A stretch of DNA of 38,188 nt from UBA288 sp050178135 (GCA_050178135.1 JBFXGJ010000017.1:1-38188); one strand, 5' to 3'; shown: positions 25,731 to 33,571, numbered from the stretch's first letter. Numbers and translations: made by a program. The notes: a model not told the origin generated them from the sequence alone.

Positions 25731-26648
25731 ATGCCGCAGATCGAGGTGAGCGACCTCGCCAAGGCCTTCGAACGACGCCAGGTCCTGGACGGGATCTCGT
25801 TTGGGGTCGAGGGGGGCGAGGTCTTCGGCCTGCTCGGCCCGAACGGGGCGGGAAAGACGACGACCATGCGCCTCCTCCTCGGCCTCCTCCGGCCCACGGG
25901 GGGCGAGGCTCGCGTCCTCGGCGTCCCGCTCGCCGACCACCCCGACGTGCGCCGGCGCGTCGGGGTCCTGCTCGAGCAGTCGGGGATGGCCGACCGCCTC
26001 AGCGCCCGGGAGAACCTTCAATTCTACGCGGCCCTCCACGGCGTGAACCGCGAAACGGTCGACGATCGGCTCGGGCGTGCCGGGCTCACCGACCGCGCTG
26101 ACGACCTGGTGGGGACCTTCTCCACCGGTATGAAGCGCCGTCTGGGCCTGGTCCGGGCGACCCTTCACGACCCCGAGGCGCTCCTCCTCGACGAGCCGAC
26201 TTCGGGGCTCGACCCGGCCGCTCAGGCCGGGATCCGCGACCTGATCTCGGGCCTCGCCCGGGAGTCGGGGGCCGCGGTCCTGGTCAACTCCCACCACCTC
26301 GACGAGGTGGAGCGGATCTGTCAGAGGGTCGCGATCCTGGACCGGGGGCACCTGGCCGCGATCGGGACGGTGGCAGGCCTCCGGCAGGGGACCGGGCCCC
26401 GGCGGTACGGGATCGTCCTCGCCGACGGGGAAGACCCTCAGCGGGCGCGGACAGTGCTCGCCGGCTTCGGTCCCGTCGAGCCCGGGCTGGACCCGGGCGA
26501 ACTGGTGGTGTCGATCCCACCTGGCACGGCGCCGGCGACCCTGCTTCGGGCCCTGGTCGAGGCCGGCATCGGTGTCGAGGAGGCCCGGTACCGCGCCCGG
26601 TCCCTCGAGCAGGTCTACCTCGCGGCGATGGAACGGGGTGAGGCGTGA
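25731..26648 (+). CDS. ABC-2 type exporter, ATP-binding protein
   Basis: A 305-residue ATPase of the drug/multicopper (CcmA/NatA-like) exporter group. Walker A GPNGAGKT (36-43), Q-loop 'LLEQSG' near residue 83, signature FSTGMKRRL (130-138), Walker B 'LLLDEPTSGLD' (151-161) and H-loop 'NSHHLDE' are intact. The C-terminal ~80 residues carry the extension typical of this group. A box A-like 'tgttaatc' about 30 bases upstream suggests a nearly leaderless start. It couples to the permease by a GTGA overlap. Substrate unknown. Confidence 0.92.
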   Translation: MPQIEVSDLAKAFERRQVLDGISFGVEGGEVFGLLGPNGAGKTTTMRLLLGLLRPTGGEARVLGVPLADHPDVRRRVGVLLEQSGMADRLSARENLQFYAALHGVNRETVDDRLGRAGLTDRADDLVGTFSTGMKRRLGLVRATLHDPEALLLDEPTSGLDPAAQAGIRDLISGLARESGAAVLVNSHHLDEVERICQRVAILDRGHLAAIGTVAGLRQGTGPRRYGIVLADGEDPQRARTVLAGFGPVEPGLDPGELVVSIPPGTAPATLLRALVEAGIGVEEARYRARSLEQVYLAAMERGEA

Positions 26649-27325
26649 ACCCGGTCCTCCTCGTCGCCCAGCGCGAGGTCCGCGTGTTGCTCCGGGCCCG
26701 CTCGGTGATCGGGGCCGGTGCGCTCGTGGGCCTCTTCATCGGCGCAACCCCGATCTTCACGGCACTGGTGACTGGCCAGGACCTCTCCAGCCTCTACCTC
26801 CAGGCCCCCGTCCTCGGGATCTTCCTCGGCTACCTCTTTTCCCAGCAGGCGTTTCTCCGGGAGAAGCAGGATGGAACGATCGAGACCGTGCTCTCGTCCC
26901 CGCTCACCCTCCGTGCGATCTGGGCGGGCAAGGTGCTGGGTGCAGGCGGGATGGCCGCCTCAGTCGCTATTCTCTGTATCGGTGGTGCGCTCCTCGCAGC
27001 CGTACTCGCGGCACCGGTCGCCCTCCCGCTCACCCCGATCCTCGTCGTCCACCTCGTCGCCGTCGTCCCGCTCGCGACGGCCGTTGCGGTCGGCCTCCTC
27101 GGGCTGGTCCAGCTGCTGCTCGGTCTCCGCGAGAACCAGGTCCTGAACCTCGTTCTCGTGATCGCCTTGATCGTCCTCCTCTCGGTCGGCCAGGTGGTAT
27201 CGGGGGCGTCTCCCACCCCCGAAGCCGAGGCAGCGACCGTCGTGGTCCTTGCAGCGTTCCTCGCCCTGCTCGCGCGACTCGTGGGCCTGGTCGACCGGGA
27301 GCGGATCGTACGGACGATCGCCTGA
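26645..27325 (+). CDS. ABC-2 type exporter, permease
   Basis: A 226-residue integral membrane protein with about six helices. It begins with GTG overlapping the ATPase stop (GTGA), reading 'NPVLLVAQREVRVLLRARSVIG', then an outer loop ('PIFTALVTGQDLSSLYLQAP'), 'REKQDGTIETVLSSPLTLRAIWAGKVLG', the conserved ABC-2 coupling segment, and four further helices to 'DRERIVRTIA'. Partner of the preceding ATPase. Export of drugs, lipids or surface polymers are all possible. Confidence 0.88.
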   Translation: MNPVLLVAQREVRVLLRARSVIGAGALVGLFIGATPIFTALVTGQDLSSLYLQAPVLGIFLGYLFSQQAFLREKQDGTIETVLSSPLTLRAIWAGKVLGAGGMAASVAILCIGGALLAAVLAAPVALPLTPILVVHLVAVVPLATAVAVGLLGLVQLLLGLRENQVLNLVLVIALIVLLSVGQVVSGASPTPEAEAATVVVLAAFLALLARLVGLVDRERIVRTIA

Positions 27326-27331
27326 AAAAAA
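27325..27331 (-). terminator. T7-run terminator for the flavin reductase gene
   Basis: Seven A on the plus strand give TTTTTTT on the minus strand, 10 bases past the stop of the flavin reductase. It overlaps the last base of the convergent permease stop codon. Confidence 0.45.
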
Positions 27332-27340
27332 GAGGGGCGT

Positions 27341-27931
27341 CTATCGAGGCAGAAACCGGCGGCCGGACGAGAACCCGGTCCCGACCCCGTCCCCGACCCC
27401 GAAGTAGCCGAACCCGAAGGCGTCGTAGAGGAAGGGCCGCAGCCGGTCGAGCATGGGCTTGCCGTTCTCGCCCAGGCAGTCCTCGTCGACCATGACGTCG
27501 ACGATCTCCCCGACGAACTGGGTGTGGGCCCCGAGCTCGACCGTCTCGATCAGGCGGCACTCCAGAACGAGAGGGAACTCGCCGATGTAGCAGGCGTCGA
27601 CCTTCTCGGACCGGACCGGGGTGAGGCCCGTCGCGGCGAACTTGTCAAGGTCGCGCCCGGAGGCGATCCCGAAGAGGTCGGCCTCGGCCGCGTATCGCTC
27701 GGACGGGACCGAGACCGTGAAGGCCCTGTGGGCGGTGATCCCCTCGTGGGTGTACCGCTCGGGCCGGACCGAGACCGCGACAGCCGGGGGCTTCGAGGAG
27801 CAGATCCCGCCCCAGGCCACGGCCATCGCGTTCGGTCGGCCCGCTCGGTCGTAGCATCCGACGATCAGGACAGGGTGGACCCCGACCGAGGTCTGGGCCC
27901 CGATCGAGCGTTTCTGCGGCAGCGCCGTCAT
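27341..27931 (-). CDS. Flavin reductase family protein (FMN-binding, flavoredoxin-like)
   Basis: A 196-residue protein with the split beta-barrel FMN-binding fold. Family marks are 'HPVLIVGCYDRAGRPNAMAVAWGGICSSKPPAVAVSVRP', 'YTHEGITAHRAFTVSVPS', 'DKFAATGLTPVRSEKV' and 'PLVLECRLIETVELGAHTQFVGEIVDV'. Archaeal members act as flavoredoxins, electron carriers or FMN reductases; which applies here is unknown. It stands alone, convergent with the ABC-2 operon. Confidence 0.85.
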   Translation of the reverse strand: MTALPQKRSIGAQTSVGVHPVLIVGCYDRAGRPNAMAVAWGGICSSKPPAVAVSVRPERYTHEGITAHRAFTVSVPSERYAAEADLFGIASGRDLDKFAATGLTPVRSEKVDACYIGEFPLVLECRLIETVELGAHTQFVGEIVDVMVDEDCLGENGKPMLDRLRPFLYDAFGFGYFGVGDGVGTGFSSGRRFLPR

Positions 27932-28002
27932 GCATCACGACTCGTCGCCGAACCAGATAGGCGTTGGCCCGGACGGCGCCTCCTCACCCGGGTCGGGTCG
28001 CT

Positions 28003-28344
28003 TCAGTCCGTTCGCAGCGCGGCGATTCCCTCGTCCCGGGTGACATGACAGGCGAGAATCGTCGAGAACCCGGTCAGGCGCATCACCCGCTCGACCTCGG
28101 GCGCGAGCGTCGAGAGCGCGAAGCCGTCGCCGGGCTCGCGGAGCCGCTTTGCCGTGGCAAGGAGGACCCGCAGGCCTCCGCTGCTGATGTACGGAACGTC
28201 CGCGAGGTCGACGAGAAGGCGCCGCCCCCCCCCGTCGATCGCCGCCCCGATTTCGGCCTCCAGGTCGGGTGCGGTCGCTGTGTCGATCCGGCCGCTCGGT
28301 GCGAGGACCGCGACCCCTGCTTCGTCATACCGTTCGATCGCCAC
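28003..28344 (-). CDS. STAS-domain anti-anti-sigma-factor-like protein (SpoIIAA/RsbV type), copy 1
   Basis: A 113-residue single-domain protein. It shows the STAS pattern 'VAVLAPSGRIDTATAPDLEAEI' (strand, then the helix after 'G-R-I-D') and 'LLVDLADVPYISSGGLRVLLATAKRL', in which Ser54/Ser55 occupy the phosphoserine position of SpoIIAA/RsbV. In bacteria the unphosphorylated form binds the anti-sigma kinase. The GTG at 28344 is preferred because the open frame upstream is proline-rich and crosses the divergent promoter. It is divergent from the RsbW-like gene, so the two partners share a control region. Archaea have no sigma factor, so 'anti-anti-sigma' is only a family label. Confidence 0.85.
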   Translation of the reverse strand: MAIERYDEAGVAVLAPSGRIDTATAPDLEAEIGAAIDGGGRRLLVDLADVPYISSGGLRVLLATAKRLREPGDGFALSTLAPEVERVMRLTGFSTILACHVTRDEGIAALRTD

Positions 28345-28375
28345 GAACTCATCCCCGGGAGGAGGTGGTCGAGGA

Positions 28376-28393
28376 GGACACTTAAAGGTGTCC
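28376..28393. promoter_or_regulatory. Perfect inverted repeat GGACAC-N6-GTGTCC over the divergent STAS / kinase promoters
   Basis: GGACACTTAAAGGTGTCC lies 20 bases before the ATG of the kinase gene (28413) and 32 bases before the GTG of the STAS gene (28344). The TTAAAG centre can act as box A in both directions. A dimeric regulator bound here would block TBP on both genes. Confidence 0.5.
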
Positions 28394-28412
28394 GGCGTCG
28401 ACCATCTCCCGG

Positions 28413-28838
28413 ATGGCACCGGACGAGTTCGAGCGGAGCGTGCCGGCAGCGGTGGACGAGCTCTCCGCGCTTCTCGACGCCTTCCAGGGCTGGCTCGAGG
28501 AGCGGGGAGTGCCCCGCGTGCCCCGTGACGACCTGGTGCTCGCGCTCGACGAGGCGTTCTCGAACGCGGTCGTGCACGGGTACGCCGGCTCTCCCGGAGA
28601 GGTGACCGTCAGCGCCCGCGCCTCTCGTGCCGGGGTCGAGCTCACAGTCGCCGACTCCGCTCCCGCCTTCGATCCGTTCGCCGGCGCACCGGCGCCCGAC
28701 CTGGACGCGCCGGTGGAGGAGCGGGCGATCGGCGGGCTGGGGGTCTTTCTGATCCGGGAACTGATGGACCGGGCCGAGTACCGGCGGGAAGGCGACCGGA
28801 ACGTGCTCCTCATGACCCGGGCATGGTCGCCCGGATGA
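28413..28838 (+). CDS. RsbW/SpoIIAB-like serine kinase (HATPase_c_2)
   Basis: A 141-residue GHKL ATPase of the anti-sigma kinase family. The N-box 'ALDEAFSNAVVHGY' contains Glu47 (general base) and Asn51 (Mg2+), the G1 region is 'TVADSAPAFDP' (Asp81) and the G2 loop 'IGGLGVFLIRELMD' (107-121). No phosphoacceptor His domain is present. In bacteria such proteins phosphorylate the STAS partner on Ser and alternately bind a sigma factor. Here the STAS partner is divergent next door and a SpoIIE-like phosphatase is convergent, the two 3' ends overlapping by 29 bases. Confidence 0.87.
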   Translation: MAPDEFERSVPAAVDELSALLDAFQGWLEERGVPRVPRDDLVLALDEAFSNAVVHGYAGSPGEVTVSARASRAGVELTVADSAPAFDPFAGAPAPDLDAPVEERAIGGLGVFLIRELMDRAEYRREGDRNVLLMTRAWSPG

Positions 28839-29928
28839 CGATGAGCGTGATGTCGTCGAACTGTGGGGCGACGCCCGCGTGGGCGGCGATGTCCGCGAGG
28901 ATCCCCTCGACGACCTCTGTGACCGGCGCCTCCCGCAGCCTTCGCACTGCCGCCCGGAACCGCTCCTCGCCGAACTCCACCTCGGCGCCGTCGATCGCGT
29001 CGGTGACGCCGTCGGTGTAGAGGACGAGGAGGTCCCCGTCCTCGAGCGTCACCTCCGTCTCCTCGAACGTCACCCCGCACATGAGGCCGAGCGCCGGCCC
29101 GGTCGGCTCCAGGGTCTCGAACCGACCGGTCGCCGCCCGGAGGAGGAGCGGCGGGTTATGGCCGGCATTCACGTACCGGAGCGTCCGCTTCGCGGGCCGG
29201 AGGACCCCGTAGAAGGTGGTCACGAAGGTGCCGCGCTCCCCGGCATCCTCGCAGAAGGTCTCGTTCGCCGTCTGGATCACCTTCGCCGGTGAGGCGTACC
29301 GGGGCGCGGCGGATCGGAGGACGGTCCGGACCAGGGCCATGAAAAGCGCCGCCGGCATCCCCTTGCCGGAGACGTCGGCGCAGACGAGCGCGATACGGCC
29401 AGCCGAGAGCGGGACCAGGTCGTGGAGGTCGCCGCCCACCTCGCGGGCCGGCTGGTTCACCGCCGCGCAGTCGAAGCCGGGCACGGGCGGCAGGGTCCTC
29501 GGCAGGAATGCGGCCTGGATGTCGGCCGCGATCGCCCGCTCGGCTCGTCCGTGCGCGATCTCCTCGCCGTACTGGCGGATGGTGGAGACCATACGGTTGA
29601 TCGAGCCGACCAGAGCCTCGAACTCCCTGCCGGGGATCGGGCGGATTCGTCGGTCGAGGTCCCCTCCGGCGATCGCCTCCACATCCTCCACGATCGCCTG
29701 GACGGGCCGGGTCACGTACCGGGACGCACCGAAGGCGAAGACCACCCCAAGGGCAACCGCGAAGGTGCCGATCAGGAGGTGGTAGACCAGGAGCCGCCCG
29801 GGCTGACCGGTCCCCTCCTCGACCGCCAGGAGATACGAGAGGGCGATCAAAAACCCGATCACGACCACGACGACGACCACGTTGTAGGCGACCAGGTACT
29901 GCCGGAGGGACCAGGACTCGTCGGCCAT
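28810..29928 (-). CDS. Membrane SpoIIE/RsbU-type PP2C phosphatase with HAMP domain
   Basis: A 372-residue protein. Two membrane helices (about 12-34 and 46-68) flank a very short outer loop, followed by a HAMP linker (about 68-122, 'RYVTRPVQAIVEDVEAIAGGDLDRRI') and a SpoIIE-type PPM domain: 'QAAFLPRTLPPVPGFDCAAVNQPAREVGGDLHD' (metal Asp167/170), 'VCADVSGKGMPAALFMAL' (Asp185), 'YVNAGHNPPLLL', 'LVLYTDGVTDA' and 'FDDITLIVIRA'. All metal-binding Asp are present. It would dephosphorylate STAS-Ser-P, acting as the activating input. The start at 29928 gives a normal N-terminus; the ATG at 29982 is upstream of the gene's coding character. Confidence 0.9.
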   Translation of the reverse strand: MADESWSLRQYLVAYNVVVVVVVIGFLIALSYLLAVEEGTGQPGRLLVYHLLIGTFAVALGVVFAFGASRYVTRPVQAIVEDVEAIAGGDLDRRIRPIPGREFEALVGSINRMVSTIRQYGEEIAHGRAERAIAADIQAAFLPRTLPPVPGFDCAAVNQPAREVGGDLHDLVPLSAGRIALVCADVSGKGMPAALFMALVRTVLRSAAPRYASPAKVIQTANETFCEDAGERGTFVTTFYGVLRPAKRTLRYVNAGHNPPLLLRAATGRFETLEPTGPALGLMCGVTFEETEVTLEDGDLLVLYTDGVTDAIDGAEVEFGEERFRAAVRRLREAPVTEVVEGILADIAAHAGVAPQFDDITLIVIRATMPGS

Positions 29929-29980
29929 GCGTTCCAGACGATCTCGGCCCCGGGACGGATAAGCCTGCGGGGCAAAGGCC

Positions 29981-30002
29981 ATAGGTATTTCTCTTCACCT
30001 AT
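29981..30002. promoter_or_regulatory. Inverted repeat ATAGGT-N10-ACCTAT before the PAS-GAF kinase
   Basis: A perfect 6-bp inverted repeat with a 10-base AT/CT-rich spacer lies 13 bases before the ATG at 30016, in the divergent region with the SpoIIE-like gene. The spacer and left arm contain the TATA-like 'ggtattt'. It could be an operator at the transcription start or a leader hairpin. Confidence 0.4.
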
Positions 30003-30015
30003 CCAATCCAGGGCC

Positions 30016-31488
30016 ATGGAACCGGAGATCGTCGACGCCCTTCCGCACCCCGTCGTCGCGATCGGCCGGGACGCCAGGGTCCTCTGGTGCAACCGGGCCT
30101 TTCGGGTCGCCTTCCTCCTCGGTGACCAGCCGCTCGACGGGGTTCGCCTCTTCACCCTCCGGGACTGGTTCTTCGACGCCCCGGAACTGCACCAGGCCCT
30201 CGCCGCCGTGCGAGAGGGCCGGCCCGAGGCGACCTGCACTCTCTCGCGGAACGGCGGCACGGTCCACGAGGTGACCGTGCGGGGACTGCCGTCCGTCGGC
30301 AATGACGCGGCACTCCTCACGTTCACAGACGTCTCCGGGCAGTCCTGCGCCGAGGCGGACCGGGGGCGGTGCCGCGCACAGCTCGAGATCGTGAACGAGG
30401 TGATCCGAGCGTCGACCTCGCGTTTGACGACGGACGAGATCCTGGCGGCCGTGCTCGAAAGGACGGTCGCCCTCCTGGGGTTCGACGCCGGCGCGGTCTA
30501 CCTGGTTGGCGAAGAGCCTGCGGTCGCACACCTCCGCGCCGCACACGGCCTCTGCGAACTCGTCTATGCGGGCTCACCGACCCTCCGGCTGGAAGCGCCG
30601 CCGCTCGATGGAATTCTCGAGGGGCGGGCCTGCTACACCGAGACCTACCTTGATGTCGAGCACGACGATGGCGAGCTGGGTGTCTTCTCGGCGGCGACGG
30701 TGCCGGTGCTGGCGGACGGCCGGACGATCGGCCTCCTGGCGGTCGCCTCGACCAGTTTCTACCGGTTCTCACCCCTCGAACGGGAGGTGCTGGAGGCGAT
30801 CGGGGCGGAGATTGGGGCGGCGGTCCGGCGCGGCGAACTGGAGGCGGCACTCGTCCGGGAGCACCGTGCGGCCGAGCTCTACCTGGACGTGATCACCCAC
30901 GACCTCGGCAACCTTCAGACAGCGGCGCTCGCCTACGCGGAGGAGTTCTCCGCTGGCGAATGCAACAAGGCGGCAGCGCCGCTCCTGGAGACACTCCGGC
31001 GGGGCCTATCGATTGTCCGGAGGATTGGGACCCTCCGCCGCATCGGCGGCACCGCTCGACCCCTCGAGCCGACCCGCCTCGCCTCCGCTGTCGAGTTCGC
31101 CCGGGTGGAGGCGGGGGGGACCGATGTCCGGCTCGACGGGGACGGCCTGGTGCTCGCGGACGAGCTCCTCCCGGAAGTCTTCGCCAATCTCCTCGGCAAC
31201 AGCCGCAAGTTTGGCGCTACCCGGGTGCTGGTCCGCGTCCGGGAGCTGCCGGAGTGGACCGAGGTGCGGGTCGAAGACAACGGCCCCGGCATCCCCGACG
31301 CGGAGAAGGGGCGGGTCTTCTCCCGGTACCAGGCTGGCTCGCACCCGGGCTCCGGCTCGGGGCTGGGGCTCACGCTCGTCACCCTCCTGATGGAGCGGTA
31401 CGGGGGATGCGTGGTGCTGGAGGACCGGGTGACGGGGCGCCCTTCAGAGGGGGCCGCCTTCGTCCTCAAGTTCCGCCGACCGGGCTGA
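30016..31488 (+). CDS. PAS-GAF sensor histidine kinase
   Basis: A 490-residue cytoplasmic kinase, with no membrane segment. Domains: PAS (about 3-108, 'ALPHPVVAIGRDARVLWCNRAF'), GAF (about 125-275, 'EILAAVLERTVALLGFDAGAVYLV' ... 'AATVPVLADGRTIGLLAV'), a phosphoacceptor helix with His295 ('YLDVITHDLGNLQTA'), and an intact HATPase: N-box 'FANLLGNSRKFGA' (Asn395), G1 'VEDNGPGIPDA' (421-425) and G2 'GSGSGLGLTLV'. Start at 30016 is set by loss of coding character upstream, where the frame shadows the phosphatase gene. Its end overlaps the convergent STAS gene by 23 bases. Probable His-Asp input to the partner-switching island; target unknown. Confidence 0.88.
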   Translation: MEPEIVDALPHPVVAIGRDARVLWCNRAFRVAFLLGDQPLDGVRLFTLRDWFFDAPELHQALAAVREGRPEATCTLSRNGGTVHEVTVRGLPSVGNDAALLTFTDVSGQSCAEADRGRCRAQLEIVNEVIRASTSRLTTDEILAAVLERTVALLGFDAGAVYLVGEEPAVAHLRAAHGLCELVYAGSPTLRLEAPPLDGILEGRACYTETYLDVEHDDGELGVFSAATVPVLADGRTIGLLAVASTSFYRFSPLEREVLEAIGAEIGAAVRRGELEAALVREHRAAELYLDVITHDLGNLQTAALAYAEEFSAGECNKAAAPLLETLRRGLSIVRRIGTLRRIGGTARPLEPTRLASAVEFARVEAGGTDVRLDGDGLVLADELLPEVFANLLGNSRKFGATRVLVRVRELPEWTEVRVEDNGPGIPDAEKGRVFSRYQAGSHPGSGSGLGLTLVTLLMERYGGCVVLEDRVTGRPSEGAAFVLKFRRPG

Positions 31489-31831
31489 GGAGACGGGCAG
31501 CAGCGTCGGGGATGTCGTCTCCCAGGAGAAAGAGCCGGTCGAAGCCGGTTGTCACGATCACCCGCTTCGGCTCGTCGGCGAGCGCCGCGAGGGCGCACCC
31601 GCCCCCGGTCCTGCGGGCCGCCTTGAGGCCGGCGAGGAGCGCCCGGAGGCCGGAGCTGCTGAGGTAGGTGAGCCGGGAGCAGTCGACGACGATCCGTGTC
31701 CGGCCCTCCCGGACCGATCCCAGGATGGCCGCCTCGAGCCCCGGGGCTCCCAGGGCGTCGGCCCGACCCTCGAGGGCCACGATGCGCACCGGCCCGTCGT
31801 CCCGGAGTGCAATCCCCAGCCGTTCGGTCAT
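31466..31831 (-). CDS. STAS-domain anti-anti-sigma-factor-like protein, copy 2
   Basis: A 121-residue single-domain STAS protein: 'PVRIVALEGRADALGAPGLEAAIL' and 'RIVVDCSRLTYLSSSGLRALLAGLKAARRTGGGCALAAL'. Ser58-60 precede Gly61 at the phosphoserine position, so it can be a substrate of the RsbW-like kinase. It differs clearly from copy 1 and so is not a recent duplicate. Convergent with the kinase gene and divergent from the MBL gene. Two STAS proteins with one kinase and one phosphatase suggest competing or sequential antagonists. Confidence 0.85.
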   Translation of the reverse strand: MTERLGIALRDDGPVRIVALEGRADALGAPGLEAAILGSVREGRTRIVVDCSRLTYLSSSGLRALLAGLKAARRTGGGCALAALADEPKRVIVTTGFDRLFLLGDDIPDAAARLLSPVGGT

Positions 31832-31882
31832 CCCGGAGATCTATGCCTCCCGAGGCTATGAGCGTGTCCCAACGGGGGACCG

Positions 31883-33571
31883 GTGGTTTCATCCCCGCAG
31901 CCGCTCAACCGCGAAAGGATGGCCCCTGCAGCGTGGCGCCCGGTGCCCGGCCTTGCGTCGACCCGGTACTGCGCCCTTCTCCGGAGGCCGGACATCTGCT
32001 GCTCGAACGCCTTCATTGCCGCCGGCCCCGGGGCGGTGCTCGCCGTCGATCCGGGGGCGGATGCGGCCCAGGCGGCCCTCCTCGCCCGGTTTGCCGGCGA
32101 GGCACTGGCCCCGGCGCCGCGCCCGTTCGTGATCGTCCTGACGCACTGCCACGTCGACCACGTCCTCCAGGCGGTCGCGCCGTCCGGCCGGCTCGGTCGG
32201 CTTGGGGCGGTGCTCGCAGCGCACGAGGGGTGCGCCGCCGTGCTCGCAGAAGGCGACCCGGTCCTCTCCTCGGCCCACCTCTTCGGCGAGCCCCTGCCGC
32301 GGTGCTCGGTCCCGGTCCGCCTCTTCTCGAGTTCTCCCCCGGACGGCCCGGGGGAGCTCCGGCGCGAGCCCTGTTGCGCGGCGGGGCTCCAGGGAGAGCG
32401 GCTGACCGTCGGAGGGACTTCCGTCGCGGAGGTCTATCCAGCACCGGGCCACACCCCCGACTCGGTCGTGGTCCGGGTTGGGGACCTCCTTCTCGTCGGA
32501 GACCTCCTCTTCGCCCTGGACCCCGGGGTCGCCGGTCTCCCCGGGTTCGACCTCGAGGCGCTCGCCACCACGGCCGCCTCGATCCGGCGCCTTGTCGAGG
32601 ATGGTGGGATCATCGAGGTGATCCCCGGGCACGGCCCATCACTGCCGCCCTGTGAGGCCGCTGCCGCCCTCGCCCGGATCGAGCAGGCCGCCCGGCTCCA
32701 ACCGGAGATCTGCCCCCTCACCCCGGAACGGATCGCGGCCACCCGCGTGGTGGCCCTGGAGCTCCTGGACGAGGCGGATCGCGTCTTCGCCCAGGTCGGC
32801 GGGAGTTTGCTGGTGCTCGCCCACCACCTGGAGACCCTTGGCGAGGAGGAGGCCGCAGCCGGGATCGAGGAGTCGCTCGCCGTCGACGGGATCGACCCCT
32901 GCCTCGCCTCGTTCAACCGATTTGTCGGCGAGTTCGAGGCCGGTGAGCGGATCGAGTTCCAGGTACTGCTCAAGGCCATCCAGGCGACCTGCCGGATCGA
33001 GGCGGCCCTCTGCCGGGGGTGCGCCGGGTGCACCGGGGACGCGGAGCCGCTCGCCCGGTTCCGGAGGCTCGCCGACGACTTCATGACCGTCGTCGCGAGC
33101 GGCGCACCCGCGGCCGTACTCGTCCCGGTCGACCTGAACGACGCCGTCGGGGGAGTTGTCTCTGCCGCCCGGAGCAGCGCGGTGCCAGACGAGGCGGTTT
33201 TCGCGGCGGTCGACGACGAGCAGGCGTTCCTGGACGTCCTTGTGCGGCGCCTCACGGCCCCGCCCCTCTATCCCGGCGACTGTCTCGCGTTCGCTCCGTC
33301 GCCAGCCCCGGTGCAGGTCGTCACCGACCCAGCTCGGCTGGGCGATGGGCTCCGGGCGGTCCTGGAGGACCTTGCCGGGGCGGGGCACGGCCGGGTCCAG
33401 GTCGAGGCGGGGGCAGCGGGTACGGTGACCGTGAGGGGCGATCCGGACGCTCCCTCTCCGTTCGGCCTGCGCCGGCGTGAGGCCTACCGGCGGCGGTTCG
33501 AGGCCTGCGGAGCGGCGTTTTGCTCCCAGGACGGCGAACCGTTCGCCTGCCGCATCACCTTCGCGCGGTGA
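31883..33571 (+). CDS. Metallo-beta-lactamase-fold protein fused to a histidine-kinase-like C-terminal region
   Basis: A protein of about 562 residues. Residues ~25-265 are an MBL-fold hydrolase with the metal motif HCHVDH (88-93), His190 in 'PAPGHTPDS', Asp207 in 'VGDLLF' and His250 in 'IPGHGPS', so it should bind two metals. Residues ~275-420 are helical, with a Cys-rich cluster (C370, C377, C380, C383), and the C-terminal ~120 residues follow a GHKL outline ('DPARLGDGLRAVLEDLAGAGHGRVQVEAG...VTVRGDPD') without a proper N-box. This reads as a degenerate kinase module. The start is uncertain: GTG 31883 (GGGGGA 3 bases upstream) or ATG 31919. Role inferred as sensing or signalling; MBL substrate unknown. 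Confidence 0.7.
   Translation: MVSSPQPLNRERMAPAAWRPVPGLASTRYCALLRRPDICCSNAFIAAGPGAVLAVDPGADAAQAALLARFAGEALAPAPRPFVIVLTHCHVDHVLQAVAPSGRLGRLGAVLAAHEGCAAVLAEGDPVLSSAHLFGEPLPRCSVPVRLFSSSPPDGPGELRREPCCAAGLQGERLTVGGTSVAEVYPAPGHTPDSVVVRVGDLLLVGDLLFALDPGVAGLPGFDLEALATTAASIRRLVEDGGIIEVIPGHGPSLPPCEAAAALARIEQAARLQPEICPLTPERIAATRVVALELLDEADRVFAQVGGSLLVLAHHLETLGEEEAAAGIEESLAVDGIDPCLASFNRFVGEFEAGERIEFQVLLKAIQATCRIEAALCRGCAGCTGDAEPLARFRRLADDFMTVVASGAPAAVLVPVDLNDAVGGVVSAARSSAVPDEAVFAAVDDEQAFLDVLVRRLTAPPLYPGDCLAFAPSPAPVQVVTDPARLGDGLRAVLEDLAGAGHGRVQVEAGAAGTVTVRGDPDAPSPFGLRRREAYRRRFEACGAAFCSQDGEPFACRITFAR

Noticed and set aside
31845..31856. Hairpin GCCTC-CC-GAGGC between the second STAS gene and the MBL gene
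   Set aside because: A loop of two bases is too tight, and such short GC palindromes are common in this composition; it does not match the other inverted repeats.
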